DNA from: Methylophaga sp.
GTDB taxonomy: Bacteria; Pseudomonadota; Gammaproteobacteria; Nitrosococcales; Methylophagaceae
Direction of reading: 5' to 3'
NCBI RefSeq assembly: GCF_009711715.1
Contig: NZ_VENF01000020.1
Span: 1 to 33,353, forward strand
DNA length: 33,353 nt
Below are positions 8,571 through 17,574 of this stretch, piece after piece. The stretch's first letter is position 1. Each line of letters starts with the position of its first letter. The translations under genes and the position numbers were made by a program. The notes under the pieces are model-generated. The model was not told the origin of the DNA, did no database searches, and was given only the letters and a program-made list of their open reading frames with translations.

Positions 8571-9944
8571 ATGAAAATTATCATCCTGGGCGCCGGTCAG
8601 GTAGGCAGTTCAACCGCTAGAAGCATGGTGGCAGAAGGCAATGATGTCACCGTTGTTGATACGGACCCGCAACTACTCAACAGATTACAGGACAGTCTCG
8701 ACTTACGCACAGTCACCGGACATGCTTCCAGTCCGGAAGTCCTGGTGGCCGCTGGCGCGGAAGATGCTGATATGCTGATTGCCGTCACGGCCAATGACGA
8801 AGTGAACATGGTCGCCTGCCAAATTGCCAGTTGCCTGTTCAAGACCCCCAAAAAACTGGCACGAATCCGGGCAAGTGCCTACGTCGAACAAGCCAATTTA
8901 TTCCAGCCTGATGTGATACCCATTGATGTCATTATCAGTCCTGAGCAACTTGTGACTCAGTATCTCCAGCACTTGATTCAGCAGCCGGAAGTCACCGAGG
9001 TGCATGAGTTTTTTAAGGGTAAAGCGCAACTCGTTGCAGTCAAAATAGATAAGAAAAGTCCGATGGCCGGCCAACCCATTCACCATCTGTTGCAGATCCT
9101 ACCCAAAATTTCGATGCGGGTAGCAGCGATATTTAGAAATAACAAAGTGATAACGGCGCAGGGCAAAGTCGAACTTGCAGCCAATGACGAAATTTTCTTT
9201 CTAGCTGAAACCAAGCATATCGCGAAGTTAGTTGAAGTCTTCAGGCCAGCTTACAAACCCTATGAGAGAGTTATTATTGCAGGTGGTGGACATATCGGTA
9301 AGCAACTGGCCAAACTTATTGAAAACAGTTACAAGGTCAAAGTAATTGAACATGATGACCTGCAGGCAAGGTCGTTGGCAGAAGAGCTTCATAACAGCAT
9401 TATTTTAAACGGCGATGTTGCTGATTCCTCCCTGTTACTGGAGGAAAATATTGCTAAAACAGATGTCTTCTGCGCCGTCACCAATGATGATGAAGCCAAT
9501 ATCCTGTCAGCCATGCTGGCAAAAAGACTGGGCGCAAGAAAAACCTTTTCCATCATTGGTAAAGCCAGTCATGTGGGCCTGGTCACTGAAAGTGCGATAG
9601 ATATTGCCGTATCGCCGGCTCAGGTCACTATCGGCACTTTGCTGACCCAGATCAGGCGTGGCGATGTGGTGACGGTGCATTCTCTTAAAAATGGGGCCGC
9701 AGAGGCGATTGAGGTCATTGCTCATGGTGATATCAAAACTTCCCAGGTCGTGGGAAGGCATATAGAACAGCTTAAGTTGCCGGAAAGTGCCAATGTGGCT
9801 GCATTGCTGCGGGACGAAGAAATTTTATTCCCGGAAAAATCGCTGGTGATTGAACCGAATGACCATCTCATCCTGTTTATCTCTGAACAGAAAGACGTGG
9901 CTGTCGTTGAAAAGCTGTTCCAGGTGGATTTTAATTACCTTTAG
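8571..9944 (+). CDS. trkA: Trk system regulatory NAD-binding protein TrkA
   Basis: 457-aa cytoplasmic gating subunit of the Trk K+ channel. It has two tandem RCK modules, each a Rossmann RCK_N followed by RCK_C. The first nucleotide-binding motif is GAGQVGSS (residues 7-14), the second AGGGHIGKQ (about 236). TrkA binds NAD(H)/ATP and opens TrkH. Length and double-module layout match E. coli TrkA (458 aa). It begins 13 nt after trkH. No terminator is evident after it. Confidence 0.95.
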   Translation: MKIIILGAGQVGSSTARSMVAEGNDVTVVDTDPQLLNRLQDSLDLRTVTGHASSPEVLVAAGAEDADMLIAVTANDEVNMVACQIASCLFKTPKKLARIRASAYVEQANLFQPDVIPIDVIISPEQLVTQYLQHLIQQPEVTEVHEFFKGKAQLVAVKIDKKSPMAGQPIHHLLQILPKISMRVAAIFRNNKVITAQGKVELAANDEIFFLAETKHIAKLVEVFRPAYKPYERVIIAGGGHIGKQLAKLIENSYKVKVIEHDDLQARSLAEELHNSIILNGDVADSSLLLEENIAKTDVFCAVTNDDEANILSAMLAKRLGARKTFSIIGKASHVGLVTESAIDIAVSPAQVTIGTLLTQIRRGDVVTVHSLKNGAAEAIEVIAHGDIKTSQVVGRHIEQLKLPESANVAALLRDEEILFPEKSLVIEPNDHLILFISEQKDVAVVEKLFQVDFNYL

Positions 9945-10290
9945 TTTTCTTATACAGCCGATAAAAATGTCATCGCCTGTGAAGTCTTATCCTCTGTAAT
10001 GCAGGGATGAAAATGCACGAGCCAAACAGGCGGTCACGAAATAGCTGCATAATTCACTGGCAATATTGATCTGAATCAGTGGCGCGGGACTGATAATCGC
10101 TTATTGTTGAAATGATTGATTCTGCGACAGGGCTGGCCTTAGTATTAAGCAACGGTATCTCAGTCGTGGAGACTATGGAATGAGTACAGCGGCTCGAACC
10201 GGTGAATCACGATCACAGAGGCCAAAACTGCAAACAGTCTTTTCCATCTGGTAACAGATGCCCTGAATTCATGATAGCGAAGGAAACCGC
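9945..10290. other. Intergenic region between trkA and the HlyD/ABC operon
   Basis: 346 nt with no convincing gene. It contains an FNR-like palindrome at 10066-10079 and a 24-codon frame at 10180-10254 without a clear ribosome binding site, probably chance. No intrinsic terminator for trkA was found. It is best read as the promoter region and leader of the downstream transporter operon. Confidence 0.5.
10066..10079. promoter_or_regulatory. FNR/ANR-like box upstream of the HlyD/RbbA operon
   Basis: TTGAT-CTGA-ATCAG matches the FNR/ANR consensus TTGAT-N4-ATCAA at 9 of 10 positions. If it sits at -41.5, transcription would start near 10114, leaving a leader of about 175 nt before the HlyD-like gene. 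It suggests activation under low oxygen. Confidence 0.55.
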
Positions 10291-11361
10291 ATGAGAGACA
10301 CTGTTAAAAAGATACTGCTTTTGATAGTGCTCATTGTCTTAGTCACTCTCGCTGTCTGGTTTTGGTTCACGCAGGAAAAGTCACAGGCGGCCGATTATCT
10401 CGTTAATGGAAATGGGCGGATTGAGGCCACTGAGATAGATATTGCCACCAAGTACGCGGGGCGGGTGATAGCGATTTATGCCAATGAAGGTGACTTCATT
10501 CAAGCTGGCGATATCGTTGCCACTATGCAAATCGATGTGCTGAATGCGCAACTCAACGAAGCCCGGGCCGAATTACAAAAAGCGATGAACGCCGTCGCCA
10601 GTGCCCAGGCCCAGGTTGCGGTGCAGGAGAGCGAGGTCGCAGCAGCAAAAGCGCTGGTCGTGCAGCGTGCCAGTGAGCTGGAAAATGCACAGCGCCGGTT
10701 GAACAGGACCCAGAGCCTGACCCAGAAAGGTTCGGCTTCCAGGCAGCAACTCGATGACGATGAAGCCGCTGTCAGGAGTGCTCAAGCCACGCTGGTTGCC
10801 GCCAGAGCACAGGTCAAGGCCGCCGAAGCCGCCGTCATTTCTGCGCAATCACAGGTGAATGGTGCCCAATCTGCTGTCACAGCAGTGGAAGCAACGATTG
10901 AACGCATCGAAGTGGATATTGCCGATAGTCAGCTCAAAGCACCCAGAGACGGACGAGTGCAGTACCGAGTTGCAGAACCCGGAGAAGTATTAGCCAGCGG
11001 CGGCAAAGTCATCAATATGGTCGATTTGACTGATGTATATATGACTTTCTTCCTCCCTGAAACCGTTGTCGGTCGGGTCGCGCTCGGTAGTGACGCACGT
11101 ATTGTGTTGGATACCTTTCCTGATTATGTCATCCCTGCCAAAGTCAGCTATATCTCCAGTGTAGCCCAGTTCACACCGAAAACCGTGGAGACGGCAGAGG
11201 AAAGACAGAAACTGATGTTCCGTGTGAAAGTGCGTATCCCCCCTGATTTGCTGGCAAAACATATCCGGCAGGTAAAAACCGGATTACCGGGGGTGACCTG
11301 GCTGAAACTTGATCCAGAGGCGAGCTGGCCGGCCTCGCTTCAGATCAATGTGCCTGAATAA
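10291..11361 (+). CDS. HlyD-family periplasmic adaptor (YhiI-like)
   Basis: 356-aa membrane-fusion protein. Residues 8-28 form a single N-terminal anchor; a beta-barrel/lipoyl half (about 35-75, [18 protein letters not shown]), a long Ala/Gln-rich coiled-coil hairpin (about 80-215), the second lipoyl half ([20 protein letters not shown]) and a C-terminal beta-barrel follow. It bridges an inner-membrane ABC transporter to the periplasm or an outer-membrane channel. The stop TAA (11359-11361) overlaps the next ATG by one base, so it is coupled to the RbbA-like gene. Organisation matches E. coli yhiI-rbbA-yhhJ. A FNR-like box lies about 215 nt upstream. Confidence 0.87.
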   Translation: MRDTVKKILLLIVLIVLVTLAVWFWFTQEKSQAADYLVNGNGRIEATEIDIATKYAGRVIAIYANEGDFIQAGDIVATMQIDVLNAQLNEARAELQKAMNAVASAQAQVAVQESEVAAAKALVVQRASELENAQRRLNRTQSLTQKGSASRQQLDDDEAAVRSAQATLVAARAQVKAAEAAVISAQSQVNGAQSAVTAVEATIERIEVDIADSQLKAPRDGRVQYRVAEPGEVLASGGKVINMVDLTDVYMTFFLPETVVGRVALGSDARIVLDTFPDYVIPAKVSYISSVAQFTPKTVETAEERQKLMFRVKVRIPPDLLAKHIRQVKTGLPGVTWLKLDPEASWPASLQINVPE

Positions 11362-14096
11362 TGGGGCAAGGCGATAAAGCAGCCGTTGTCGAACTGGTCG
11401 ATGTCAGCCTGAACTATCGTTCCAAACAGGCACTTCGGGCTATTAATCTGACCATACCGGCCGGCACTATCGTTGGTTTGATTGGCCCGGATGGGGTCGG
11501 CAAATCCAGTCTGCTATCACTTATCGCGGGTGCCCGAAAACTTCAGCGTGGATCGCTCAATGTGCTGGGTGGTGACATGGCATCCAGACGTCATCGTAAG
11601 CAGGTCTGTCCTACCATTGCCTATATGCCCCAGGGGCTGGGTAAGAATTTAAGTCTTTCATTGTCAGTGGAGGACAACCTGCAGTTTGTCAGTCGTTTAT
11701 TTGGCCATGACCGACATGCACGTCGGCAGCGGATAGATCACCTGACCAGGGCGACGGGGCTTTATCCATTCCTTGACCGTCCTGCAGGCAAATTATCAGG
11801 TGGGATGAAGCAGAAGCTGGCGCTGTGTTGCGCGCTGATTCATGATCCGGATTTACTGATACTGGATGAGCCGACGACCGGCGTCGATCCCTTGTCCAGA
11901 AATCAATTTTGGCAACTGATAAATCAGATAAGAGCGCAACGTCCGGGTATGAGTGTGCTGGTCGCGACCGCCTACATGGAAGAGGCGGAGCGGTTTGATT
12001 TTTTGGTCGCAATGGATGATGGCCAAATCCTGGCGACCGGCACGCCGGCGGCATTAAATCAGGCCACGAATACCAGCAGCATTGAAGAAGCCTTTATCGC
12101 CTTACTGCCTGAAACCAAGAAACAGGGGCATTCTGCCATATCGATTCCAGCGTTCACCAACCACGGTGAGCTGGCCATCGAGGCCAGGGAGCTGACGATG
12201 TGTTTTGGTGATTTTGTCGCCGTCGATCACGTGAGCTTTGAAATCAGGCGTGGTGAGATTTTTGGTTTCATTGGTTCCAATGGCTGTGGCAAAACCACCA
12301 CGATGAAAATGCTGACAGGGCTGTTAACACCCAGCGAAGGACAGGCAAACCTGTTTGGTCATCAGGTCATAACCAGCGACATTGAAACGCGGCGGCGTGT
12401 TGGCTATATGACGCAGGCATTTTCTCTGTACAGTGAGCTCAGTGTTAAGCAAAACCTGGTTTTGCATGCCCAGCTTTTTAATGTACCGGCAGAACTTATC
12501 CCTGAACGCGTGCATGCCCTGATGTCACGCTTTGGGCTCGATCATGTCGCAACCAGTCTGCCGGATAAGTTACCGCTGGGGATGCGACAGCGTCTCTCTC
12601 TGGCAGTTGCCGTGGTGCACAAACCTGAAATATTGATTCTGGACGAACCCACATCCGGTGTCGATCCCATTGCCAGGGATGCTTTTTGGGATCTGCTGAT
12701 TGAGTTGTCCCGAAATGACAAAGTGACCATCTTCATCTCAACTCATTTTATGAACGAGGCTGAGCGCTGTGATCGCATCTCACTGATGCACGCCGGCCGG
12801 GTACTTGATACAGATGTGCCGGATTGCCTCATTAATAAACAGGGCGTTTCGACACTTGAAGCAGCCTTTATTGCCTATTTGAGACAGCATGAACCGGCAA
12901 TTGACCCAAGCGCTTCAGTACAGTCCTTAACATCTGAAACGATGGTTCGGGACAGGCCTGAATCTGAATCCAGTCAGAATAAGATATTCAGCTGGCGACG
13001 TGCACTCAGCTACAGTATTCGGGAAATGCATGAGCTGAAGCAGGATGGGGTTCGACTCACGATGGGCCTGGTTGGCAGCCTGTTGCTGCTGTTGATTATG
13101 GGTTATGGCATATCCATGGATGTGAATGATCTGAGCTATGCCGTGCTGGATCGTGACCAGACCATGCTGAGTCAGAATTACACCCTCAATATATCGGGTT
13201 CACGCTATTTCATCGAGCATCCACCTATCGAGGATTATGCCGAACTGGATACAAGAATGCGCGCTGGTGAACTGGCACTGGCGCTGGAAATTCCACCGCA
13301 TTTCTCTCGTGATCTGGCACGGGGTAAAGCGGTCCAGATCAGTGCCTGGATAGATGGAGCCATGCCCCAGCGTGCAGAGACTGTGCTGGGTTATGTGAAA
13401 GGTATGCACCAGAGTTGGGTTGTATCGCAGCTTGGTATCACACATCCGCCTGCGGCCAATATTGAAACCCGCTTCCGCTACAACCCGGATGTCAAAAGCT
13501 TGCCCGCGATGGTTCCTGCGGTGATCCCCATGTTGTTGCTATTAATTCCGGCCATACTCAGTGCACTGGCAGTGGTACGGGAAAAAGAATTGGGCTCGAT
13601 CATTAACCTTTACGTGACACCGGTGACGCGAACGGAATTTATGCTGGGTAAGCAACTACCCTATATTGCGCTGGCGATGATTAACTTTCTGTTTATGGCT
13701 GCCTTTGCTGTGTGGCTGTTTGGGGTGCCAGTCAAGGGAAGCTTTATTGCCCTGGTTATTGCTTCGCTGTTTTTTGTCACCTATGCGACCGCCTTGGGTT
13801 TGTTGTCGTCAACGTTCACGCGCAGTCAAATCGCCGCCATATTTTTTACTTCGATGGCCACGATGTTACCGACGATAGAGTTTTCTGGCATGATTAACCC
13901 GGTTTCCTCATTGGAGGGTGTGGGCAGAATTATCGGTGAGATTAATCCCACCACACATTTCATCATGATTAGCCGTGGCGTCTTTAACAAAGCGCTGACA
14001 TTGCCAGAATTACTGCCGTCTATATTATCTATCGCACTGGGTGCACTGGTGATACTGGCAGTATCCATTTTTCTCTTGAATAAACAGGAGAAGTAG
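11361..14096 (+). CDS. rbbA: RbbA-like fusion: two ABC ATPase domains plus ABC-2 permease
   Basis: 911-aa three-part protein. NBD1 (about 8-245) has Walker [10 protein letters not shown], signature LSGGMKQK and Walker [14 protein letters not shown], but its switch position reads [10 protein letters not shown], with Ala where ABC ATPases have the H-loop His. NBD2 (about 275-505) has GSNGCGKTT, a degenerate signature (LPLGMRQRL in place of LSGGQ), [12 protein letters not shown] and an intact His (STHFMNEAE). The C-terminal part (about 545-905) is an ABC-2 permease with one N-terminal span, a periplasmic region and a cluster of C-terminal spans. E. coli RbbA has the same plan and has been described as a ribosome-associated ATPase; an export role with the HlyD and YhhJ neighbours is equally likely from context. 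Confidence 0.87.
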   Translation: MGQGDKAAVVELVDVSLNYRSKQALRAINLTIPAGTIVGLIGPDGVGKSSLLSLIAGARKLQRGSLNVLGGDMASRRHRKQVCPTIAYMPQGLGKNLSLSLSVEDNLQFVSRLFGHDRHARRQRIDHLTRATGLYPFLDRPAGKLSGGMKQKLALCCALIHDPDLLILDEPTTGVDPLSRNQFWQLINQIRAQRPGMSVLVATAYMEEAERFDFLVAMDDGQILATGTPAALNQATNTSSIEEAFIALLPETKKQGHSAISIPAFTNHGELAIEARELTMCFGDFVAVDHVSFEIRRGEIFGFIGSNGCGKTTTMKMLTGLLTPSEGQANLFGHQVITSDIETRRRVGYMTQAFSLYSELSVKQNLVLHAQLFNVPAELIPERVHALMSRFGLDHVATSLPDKLPLGMRQRLSLAVAVVHKPEILILDEPTSGVDPIARDAFWDLLIELSRNDKVTIFISTHFMNEAERCDRISLMHAGRVLDTDVPDCLINKQGVSTLEAAFIAYLRQHEPAIDPSASVQSLTSETMVRDRPESESSQNKIFSWRRALSYSIREMHELKQDGVRLTMGLVGSLLLLLIMGYGISMDVNDLSYAVLDRDQTMLSQNYTLNISGSRYFIEHPPIEDYAELDTRMRAGELALALEIPPHFSRDLARGKAVQISAWIDGAMPQRAETVLGYVKGMHQSWVVSQLGITHPPAANIETRFRYNPDVKSLPAMVPAVIPMLLLLIPAILSALAVVREKELGSIINLYVTPVTRTEFMLGKQLPYIALAMINFLFMAAFAVWLFGVPVKGSFIALVIASLFFVTYATALGLLSSTFTRSQIAAIFFTSMATMLPTIEFSGMINPVSSLEGVGRIIGEINPTTHFIMISRGVFNKALTLPELLPSILSIALGALVILAVSIFLLNKQEK

Positions 14097-14098
14097 CG

Positions 14099-15223
14099 AT
14101 GATCCGGGCCAGTCATGTCTACCGCCTGGGTATCAAAGAACTCTGGAGCATTCTTCGTGACCCTATCATGCTGGTGCTCATTGGCTACGGCTTTTCCTTG
14201 TTGATTTATATTGCAGCGACAGCCATGCCTGACACCTTGAACAAGGTACCCATCGCGATTGTCGACGAAGATCGTTCAGCTTTGTCAAACCGAATTATTT
14301 CCGCTTTTCAGCCACCTGAGTTCAAGCCGCCTTATCTGGTTAACTTACAGGAAGTGGATGCCGGCCTTGATGCAGGCTACTTCACCTTCTCACTGGATAT
14401 TCCGCCGAATTTTCAACGTGATGTGCTGGCAGGAAAATCACCCACCATTCAGCTCAACGTGGATGCAACCCGAATGTCACAGGCTTTCAGTGGCGCAGGA
14501 TATGCTCAACAGATCGTCGCGGATGAAATCAATGCGTTTGTGCAACGCTATCGACAGACACCGACTGAACAGGTTGAACTGGCTTACCGTATCCGCTTCA
14601 ACCCCACTATGTCACAGCCATGGTTTGGCTCGATTAACGAACTGGTGGAAATGGTCACAATGCTCTCTATCATCCTGGCCGGAGCAGCGCTTATCCGCGA
14701 ACGGGAACATGGCACGATTGAACATTTATTGGTGATGCCGATGACGCCGGCCGAAATCATGCTGGCAAAAGTGTGGGCCACCGGGCTTATTGTCCTGATT
14801 GCCTCCACGCTCTCGGTCACCTTCGTCATTAAAGGCTGGTTAGGCATACCTATTCAGGGCTCAGTCTGGTTCTTTGTTTTGCTGACCGGCCTCTACCTGT
14901 TCTCAACCACGTCAATGGGTATTTTCATGGCGACAATCGCACGCAGTATGCCGCAATTCGGACTACTGATGATGCTGGTAATGATGCCAATGCTGATGCT
15001 ATCCGGCGGTGTCACACCTCGGGAGAGTATGCCGACGATGGCAAGAGTCCTGATGGAGTTCATGCCTTCTACACACTATGTATCCGGGACGCAGGCGATT
15101 TTGTATCGCGGTGCGGGTCTGGATATGATTCGATTCGAGATACTGGCGCTATTACTGATAGGCCTGGTCTTTTTTATTGTTTCTCTTCTTCGCTTCAGAC
15201 AGAGCGTCAGTCAGACAGGTTGA
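14099..15223 (+). CDS. yhhJ: ABC-2 type permease (YhhJ-like)
   Basis: 374-aa inner-membrane permease of the ABC-2 family. An N-terminal span (about 22-42), a large extracytoplasmic domain (about 45-180) and five to six C-terminal spans with the family motif REREHGTIEHLLVMPMTPAEIMLAK at about 200-224 are visible. It starts 2 nt after the RbbA-like stop, so the three genes form one operon. It probably pairs with the permease half of RbbA to make an asymmetric exporter working with the HlyD-like adaptor. The substrate is unknown. Confidence 0.88.
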   Translation: MIRASHVYRLGIKELWSILRDPIMLVLIGYGFSLLIYIAATAMPDTLNKVPIAIVDEDRSALSNRIISAFQPPEFKPPYLVNLQEVDAGLDAGYFTFSLDIPPNFQRDVLAGKSPTIQLNVDATRMSQAFSGAGYAQQIVADEINAFVQRYRQTPTEQVELAYRIRFNPTMSQPWFGSINELVEMVTMLSIILAGAALIREREHGTIEHLLVMPMTPAEIMLAKVWATGLIVLIASTLSVTFVIKGWLGIPIQGSVWFFVLLTGLYLFSTTSMGIFMATIARSMPQFGLLMMLVMMPMLMLSGGVTPRESMPTMARVLMEFMPSTHYVSGTQAILYRGAGLDMIRFEILALLLIGLVFFIVSLLRFRQSVSQTG

Positions 15224-15511
15224 GCGCTGTCCCCACACGAGTCTCTCTACACATAGAGTGACCAGACTCATCCTGCGCGCATTGCTAATTAACAAAACAA
15301 CAAAACATTTGCTGTGCTCTTGACTTAGATCAATGTGACTTTCTGCAAGCGAGATACATAATTAATCATTGGATACTGTTACCCATACAGTTCTGAACAC
15401 TCGACATTGTCTGAATAAAGCGTGCTCAAGTGTTATGATGATTATCATGTCAGTTCGGTCAGATATTGATGACTGGCTGATTTTTAAACCCAGAAATCTG
15501 GGTCAGGGGAA
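15224..15511. other. Regulatory gap before the sigma-54 activator operon
   Basis: 288 nt without a gene. GAGTCT (15239-15244) and AGACTC (15264-15269) enclose a small CTCTA/TAGAG hairpin just after yhhJ; it has no T-run and may be a weak 3' structure. An FNR-like box follows at 15320. ACCCAGA (15488-15494) and TCTGGGT (15497-15503) form a tight 7-bp hairpin immediately before the AGGGGA ribosome binding site of the next gene, which could modulate its translation. Confidence 0.45.
15320..15333. promoter_or_regulatory. FNR/ANR-like box upstream of the sigma-54 activator operon
   Basis: TTGAC-TTAG-ATCAA matches TTGAT-N4-ATCAA at 9 of 10 positions. A -10-like TACATA lies at 15355-15360, so a box centred at about -41.5 fits a class II FNR-activated promoter starting near 15368. 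This would place the sigma-54 activator under oxygen control. Confidence 0.6.
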
Positions 15512-15517
15512 GTGAAT

Positions 15518-15892
15518 TTGAAAAGCACCCTCTACGAGCCATTGTCTCTCAGCGGCTTTTTTGCTCCCGTCATTCTCTCATCTATGGTCCGCCTCGGAAA
15601 AGGCTACTGTGAGCGGCTTACCGGTGAAATTAATCAGCAAGCGATAAAAGATTTAGCCTCGCCATCCCGCTGTGTTGAATTTGTCGATTTCGAAAATCCT
15701 TCTCCACAAAAATCAGCATCTGCGCCTCATGTGCTGATGACATTCACACAATTCAAATCACTGGTATTAAGTGCTGCCAGTGTACTGGAACAGTCTGCTT
15801 CTGCTGAGGGCGCTGTGCACAATCAACTCAGAGCTCGCAGTACCTCAAAATTAAGGCTATCCCCGCAATATAGCAGGTCAGGCCTGCTATGA
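15518..15892 (+). CDS. Unknown small protein coupled to a sigma-54 activator
   Basis: About 124 aa from the TTG at 15518, or 126 aa from the GTG at 15512. I prefer TTG because AGGGGA (15505-15510) is then 7 nt away, versus 1 nt for GTG. No signal peptide, membrane span or known motif is evident; the composition is Ser/Ala/Leu rich with a basic C-terminal tail. Its TGA (15890-15892) overlaps the ATG of the AAA+ activator in an ATGA junction. The activator lacks an input domain, so this protein could be the separate sensor or anti-activator, but that is inference from position only. Confidence 0.55.
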   Translation: MKSTLYEPLSLSGFFAPVILSSMVRLGKGYCERLTGEINQQAIKDLASPSRCVEFVDFENPSPQKSASAPHVLMTFTQFKSLVLSAASVLEQSASAEGAVHNQLRARSTSKLRLSPQYSRSGLL

Positions 15893-16851
15893 CTTCATCT
15901 AACCCGGTCCTCACAGACAATCTTATTTTTGACCGTGTTTTGCTTGGCCACAGCACTATGATTCAAGCACTCAAGCAAACCATCAAAAAAGCTTCGACCG
16001 TAGACAGTCCTGTGCTTATTACCGGTGAAACCGGTACAGGAAAAGAACTGGTTGCTCGGGCATTACATGAGATGTCAGGTCAAGCAGGGCCCTTCATGGC
16101 AGTGAACAGCGGAGGCATCACAAGCAGCCTCATTCAGGCAGCGTTATTCGGTTATGAAAAGGGCGCATTCACTGGGGCCAGTCAGCGTAAAAAAGGGTTT
16201 ATTGAAGCTGCTGAGAACGGAACACTGTTTCTTGATGAAATAGGGGAACTGCCACTGGAACAACAGGCTAACCTGCTGCGCTTCCTGCAGGAAGGAACAA
16301 TACAACGGGTCGGCAGTACGGACACTTTAAAAATTAAAACCAGGGTGATTGCGGCAAGCAATGTTGATCTGGAAAAAGCGGTTGAAGCGGGGCGCTTTCG
16401 TGCCGATCTCTTTTACCGGTTAAACGTGCTTGAAATTAAAACTCCCCCCTTGCGAGAGCGTGAACAGGACATAGAGCTACTGGCCTATTACTTTCTCAAC
16501 AAGTTTTCAGCAGAGCATGAAAAACACTATGAAGGATTCTCGTCTGAGTGCCTTGAACAGATGAAGCACTACGCCTGGTATGGCAATATCCGTGAAATGA
16601 TGAACCGTATCAAAAGAGCCGTCATTATGAGTGATGGCCAATGCCTGACTGCTCACGATTTGGGGCTGATTCAGCTCGACACATCACACGCTCCGCACAA
16701 GCTGAGAGCCATAAAAGATCAAGCCGAGAAGGAGGCTATCCGGCTTGCCTTGGTTAAACTCCATGGCAACATGAGTCAATCCGCGAGCTACCTGGGGGTC
16801 TCCAGGGCGATGTTATATCGACTTGTGGACAAACATGGATTAGAGCACTAG
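15889..16851 (+). CDS. Sigma-54-dependent activator without receiver domain
   Basis: 320-aa bacterial enhancer-binding protein that remodels sigma-54 RNA polymerase by ATP hydrolysis. The AAA+ domain (about 18-250) has Walker A GETGTGKE, the sigma-54 contact loop GAFTGA, Walker B LFLDEIGEL and an arginine-finger region (FRADLFYRLNV). A Fis-type helix-turn-helix lies at about 285-317 (GNMSQSASYLGVSRAMLYR). There is no receiver, GAF or PAS input domain, as in PspF. It overlaps the preceding unknown gene (ATGA). The last base of its TAG is the first G of a MITE-like inverted repeat. Two identical-type palindromes and a -24/-12 promoter lie just downstream, suggesting its targets are the adjacent stress genes. 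Confidence 0.9.
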   Translation: MTSSNPVLTDNLIFDRVLLGHSTMIQALKQTIKKASTVDSPVLITGETGTGKELVARALHEMSGQAGPFMAVNSGGITSSLIQAALFGYEKGAFTGASQRKKGFIEAAENGTLFLDEIGELPLEQQANLLRFLQEGTIQRVGSTDTLKIKTRVIAASNVDLEKAVEAGRFRADLFYRLNVLEIKTPPLREREQDIELLAYYFLNKFSAEHEKHYEGFSSECLEQMKHYAWYGNIREMMNRIKRAVIMSDGQCLTAHDLGLIQLDTSHAPHKLRAIKDQAEKEAIRLALVKLHGNMSQSASYLGVSRAMLYRLVDKHGLEH

Positions 16852-17114
16852 GGCTTGTTGATCTTTGATCTCGGCCTCTGTTGTGGCTGAAAAAGCGTCA
16901 ATAAGGCGCGAGGAAAACCGTTTAGTTATTCTAAACAAACCACGAGCAACGCCGCGTGGCGCTATTTCAGTCGCAACCCGCAGGGCTGAAACTATTTTTG
17001 CGCCCGGCTGTGTTGTCAATCGCTCAAGCAGAATGGCTATACAGCGCTCTTTCCGCCTTGCCGGACACAAAAATAGCCTCCAGCAGTGGTGGATATAAAA
17101 GATCAACAAGTCCT
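16850..17114. repeat. MITE-like element with 17-bp terminal inverted repeats
   Basis: AGGGCTTGTTGATCTTT (16850-16866) is repeated inverted as AAAGATCAACAAGTCCT (17098-17114), 16 of 17 positions complementary. The 265-bp interior has no convincing gene and several short inverted repeats. This is the look of a miniature inverted-repeat transposable element mobilised in trans. No clear target-site duplication is seen. It begins within the stop codon of the sigma-54 activator. Confidence 0.6.
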
Positions 17115-17142
17115 GGCTGTAGTGTATGAAAAAATAGATGCC

Positions 17143-17160
17143 TGTCTACTTTTGTAGACA
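17143..17160. promoter_or_regulatory. Upstream activator palindrome, copy 1
   Basis: TGTCTAC-TTTT-GTAGACA is a perfect 7-bp inverted repeat around TTTT, centred about 165 bp upstream of the predicted sigma-54 transcription start. Its partner at 17211 differs by one base. Paired palindromes 70-200 bp upstream are the normal arrangement for enhancer-binding proteins; the adjacent Fis-type activator is the obvious binder (inference). The spacing differs from NifA (TGT-N10-ACA). Confidence 0.65.
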
Positions 17161-17210
17161 ACCAGACAATCCCCCCTGTAACGGCCTTTCCCTGAACCCC
17201 ATCAATATAC

Positions 17211-17228
17211 TGTCTACTTTTGTTGACA
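17211..17228. promoter_or_regulatory. Upstream activator palindrome, copy 2
   Basis: TGTCTAC-TTTT-GTTGACA repeats copy 1 with one substitution (A to T in the right arm). It starts 68 bp after copy 1, about 6.5 helical turns, and is centred about 97 bp before the predicted start of transcription. Confidence 0.65.
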
Positions 17229-17289
17229 CCCGGCATATCAACACCATCAAAGTGACATGAAAAAACCATATATTTCAACAGGATAAAAA

Positions 17290-17307
17290 CAGGCATACCC
17301 TTTGCTT
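17290..17307 (+). promoter_or_regulatory. Sigma-54 (-24/-12) promoter
   Basis: AGGCATACCCTTTGCT has GG at 17292-17293 and GC at 17304-17305 separated by exactly 10 nt, and resembles the consensus TGGCAC-N5-TTGCW (GGCAT, TTGCT). Predicted transcription starts near 17317, 35 nt before the DUF2934 ATG. It is supported by the two upstream palindromes and the adjacent activator gene. Confidence 0.65.
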
Positions 17308-17351
17308 AGTTTTTATCTGGAATCTTCCTCTCACAATGATGGAGAAATAGC

Positions 17352-17546
17352 ATGGCAAAAGCACAAGCAAAGAAAGATAGCCCGCCTGAGAAAAGGAATG
17401 AAATTGCTCCACCATTTACTTCAGAGCGCCACAGGTTGATTGAAGAAGCAGCTTATTACCTTGCCGAAAAACGCGGTTTTGAAGGCGAACACGAGTTGGA
17501 TGATTGGCTTGAAGCAGAGCAAATTATCAATCAGACAGTACAGTAA
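17352..17546 (+). CDS. DUF2934 small protein
   Basis: 64-aa soluble protein. The C-terminal 40 residues carry the DUF2934 pattern: I-E-E-A-A-Y-x-L-A-E-x-R-G-F, then D-D-W-L-x-A-E-x-x-I. The basic N-terminus is rich in Lys and Ala. The family is of unknown function and is often found near small heat-shock and stress genes. It is the first gene after the sigma-54 promoter; Hsp20 follows 28 nt downstream. Confidence 0.8.
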   Translation: MAKAQAKKDSPPEKRNEIAPPFTSERHRLIEEAAYYLAEKRGFEGEHELDDWLEAEQIINQTVQ

Positions 17547-17574
17547 ACCGATTGCATAAGCAGAGGAAATTGAG

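Larger units (their letters stand above)
16852..17351. other. Gap between activator and stress genes
   Basis: 500 nt with no gene. The left half is the MITE-like element; the right half is a compact control region with two copies of an 18-bp palindrome (17143 and 17211), a -24/-12 sigma-54 promoter (17292) and a leader of about 35 nt before the DUF2934 gene. Confidence 0.6.

Noticed and set aside
15434..15454. Fur-box-like TTATGATGATTATCATGTC
   Set aside because: Only about 12 of 19 positions fit the consensus; it is much weaker than the box at 29056 and lies before regulatory genes with no iron link.
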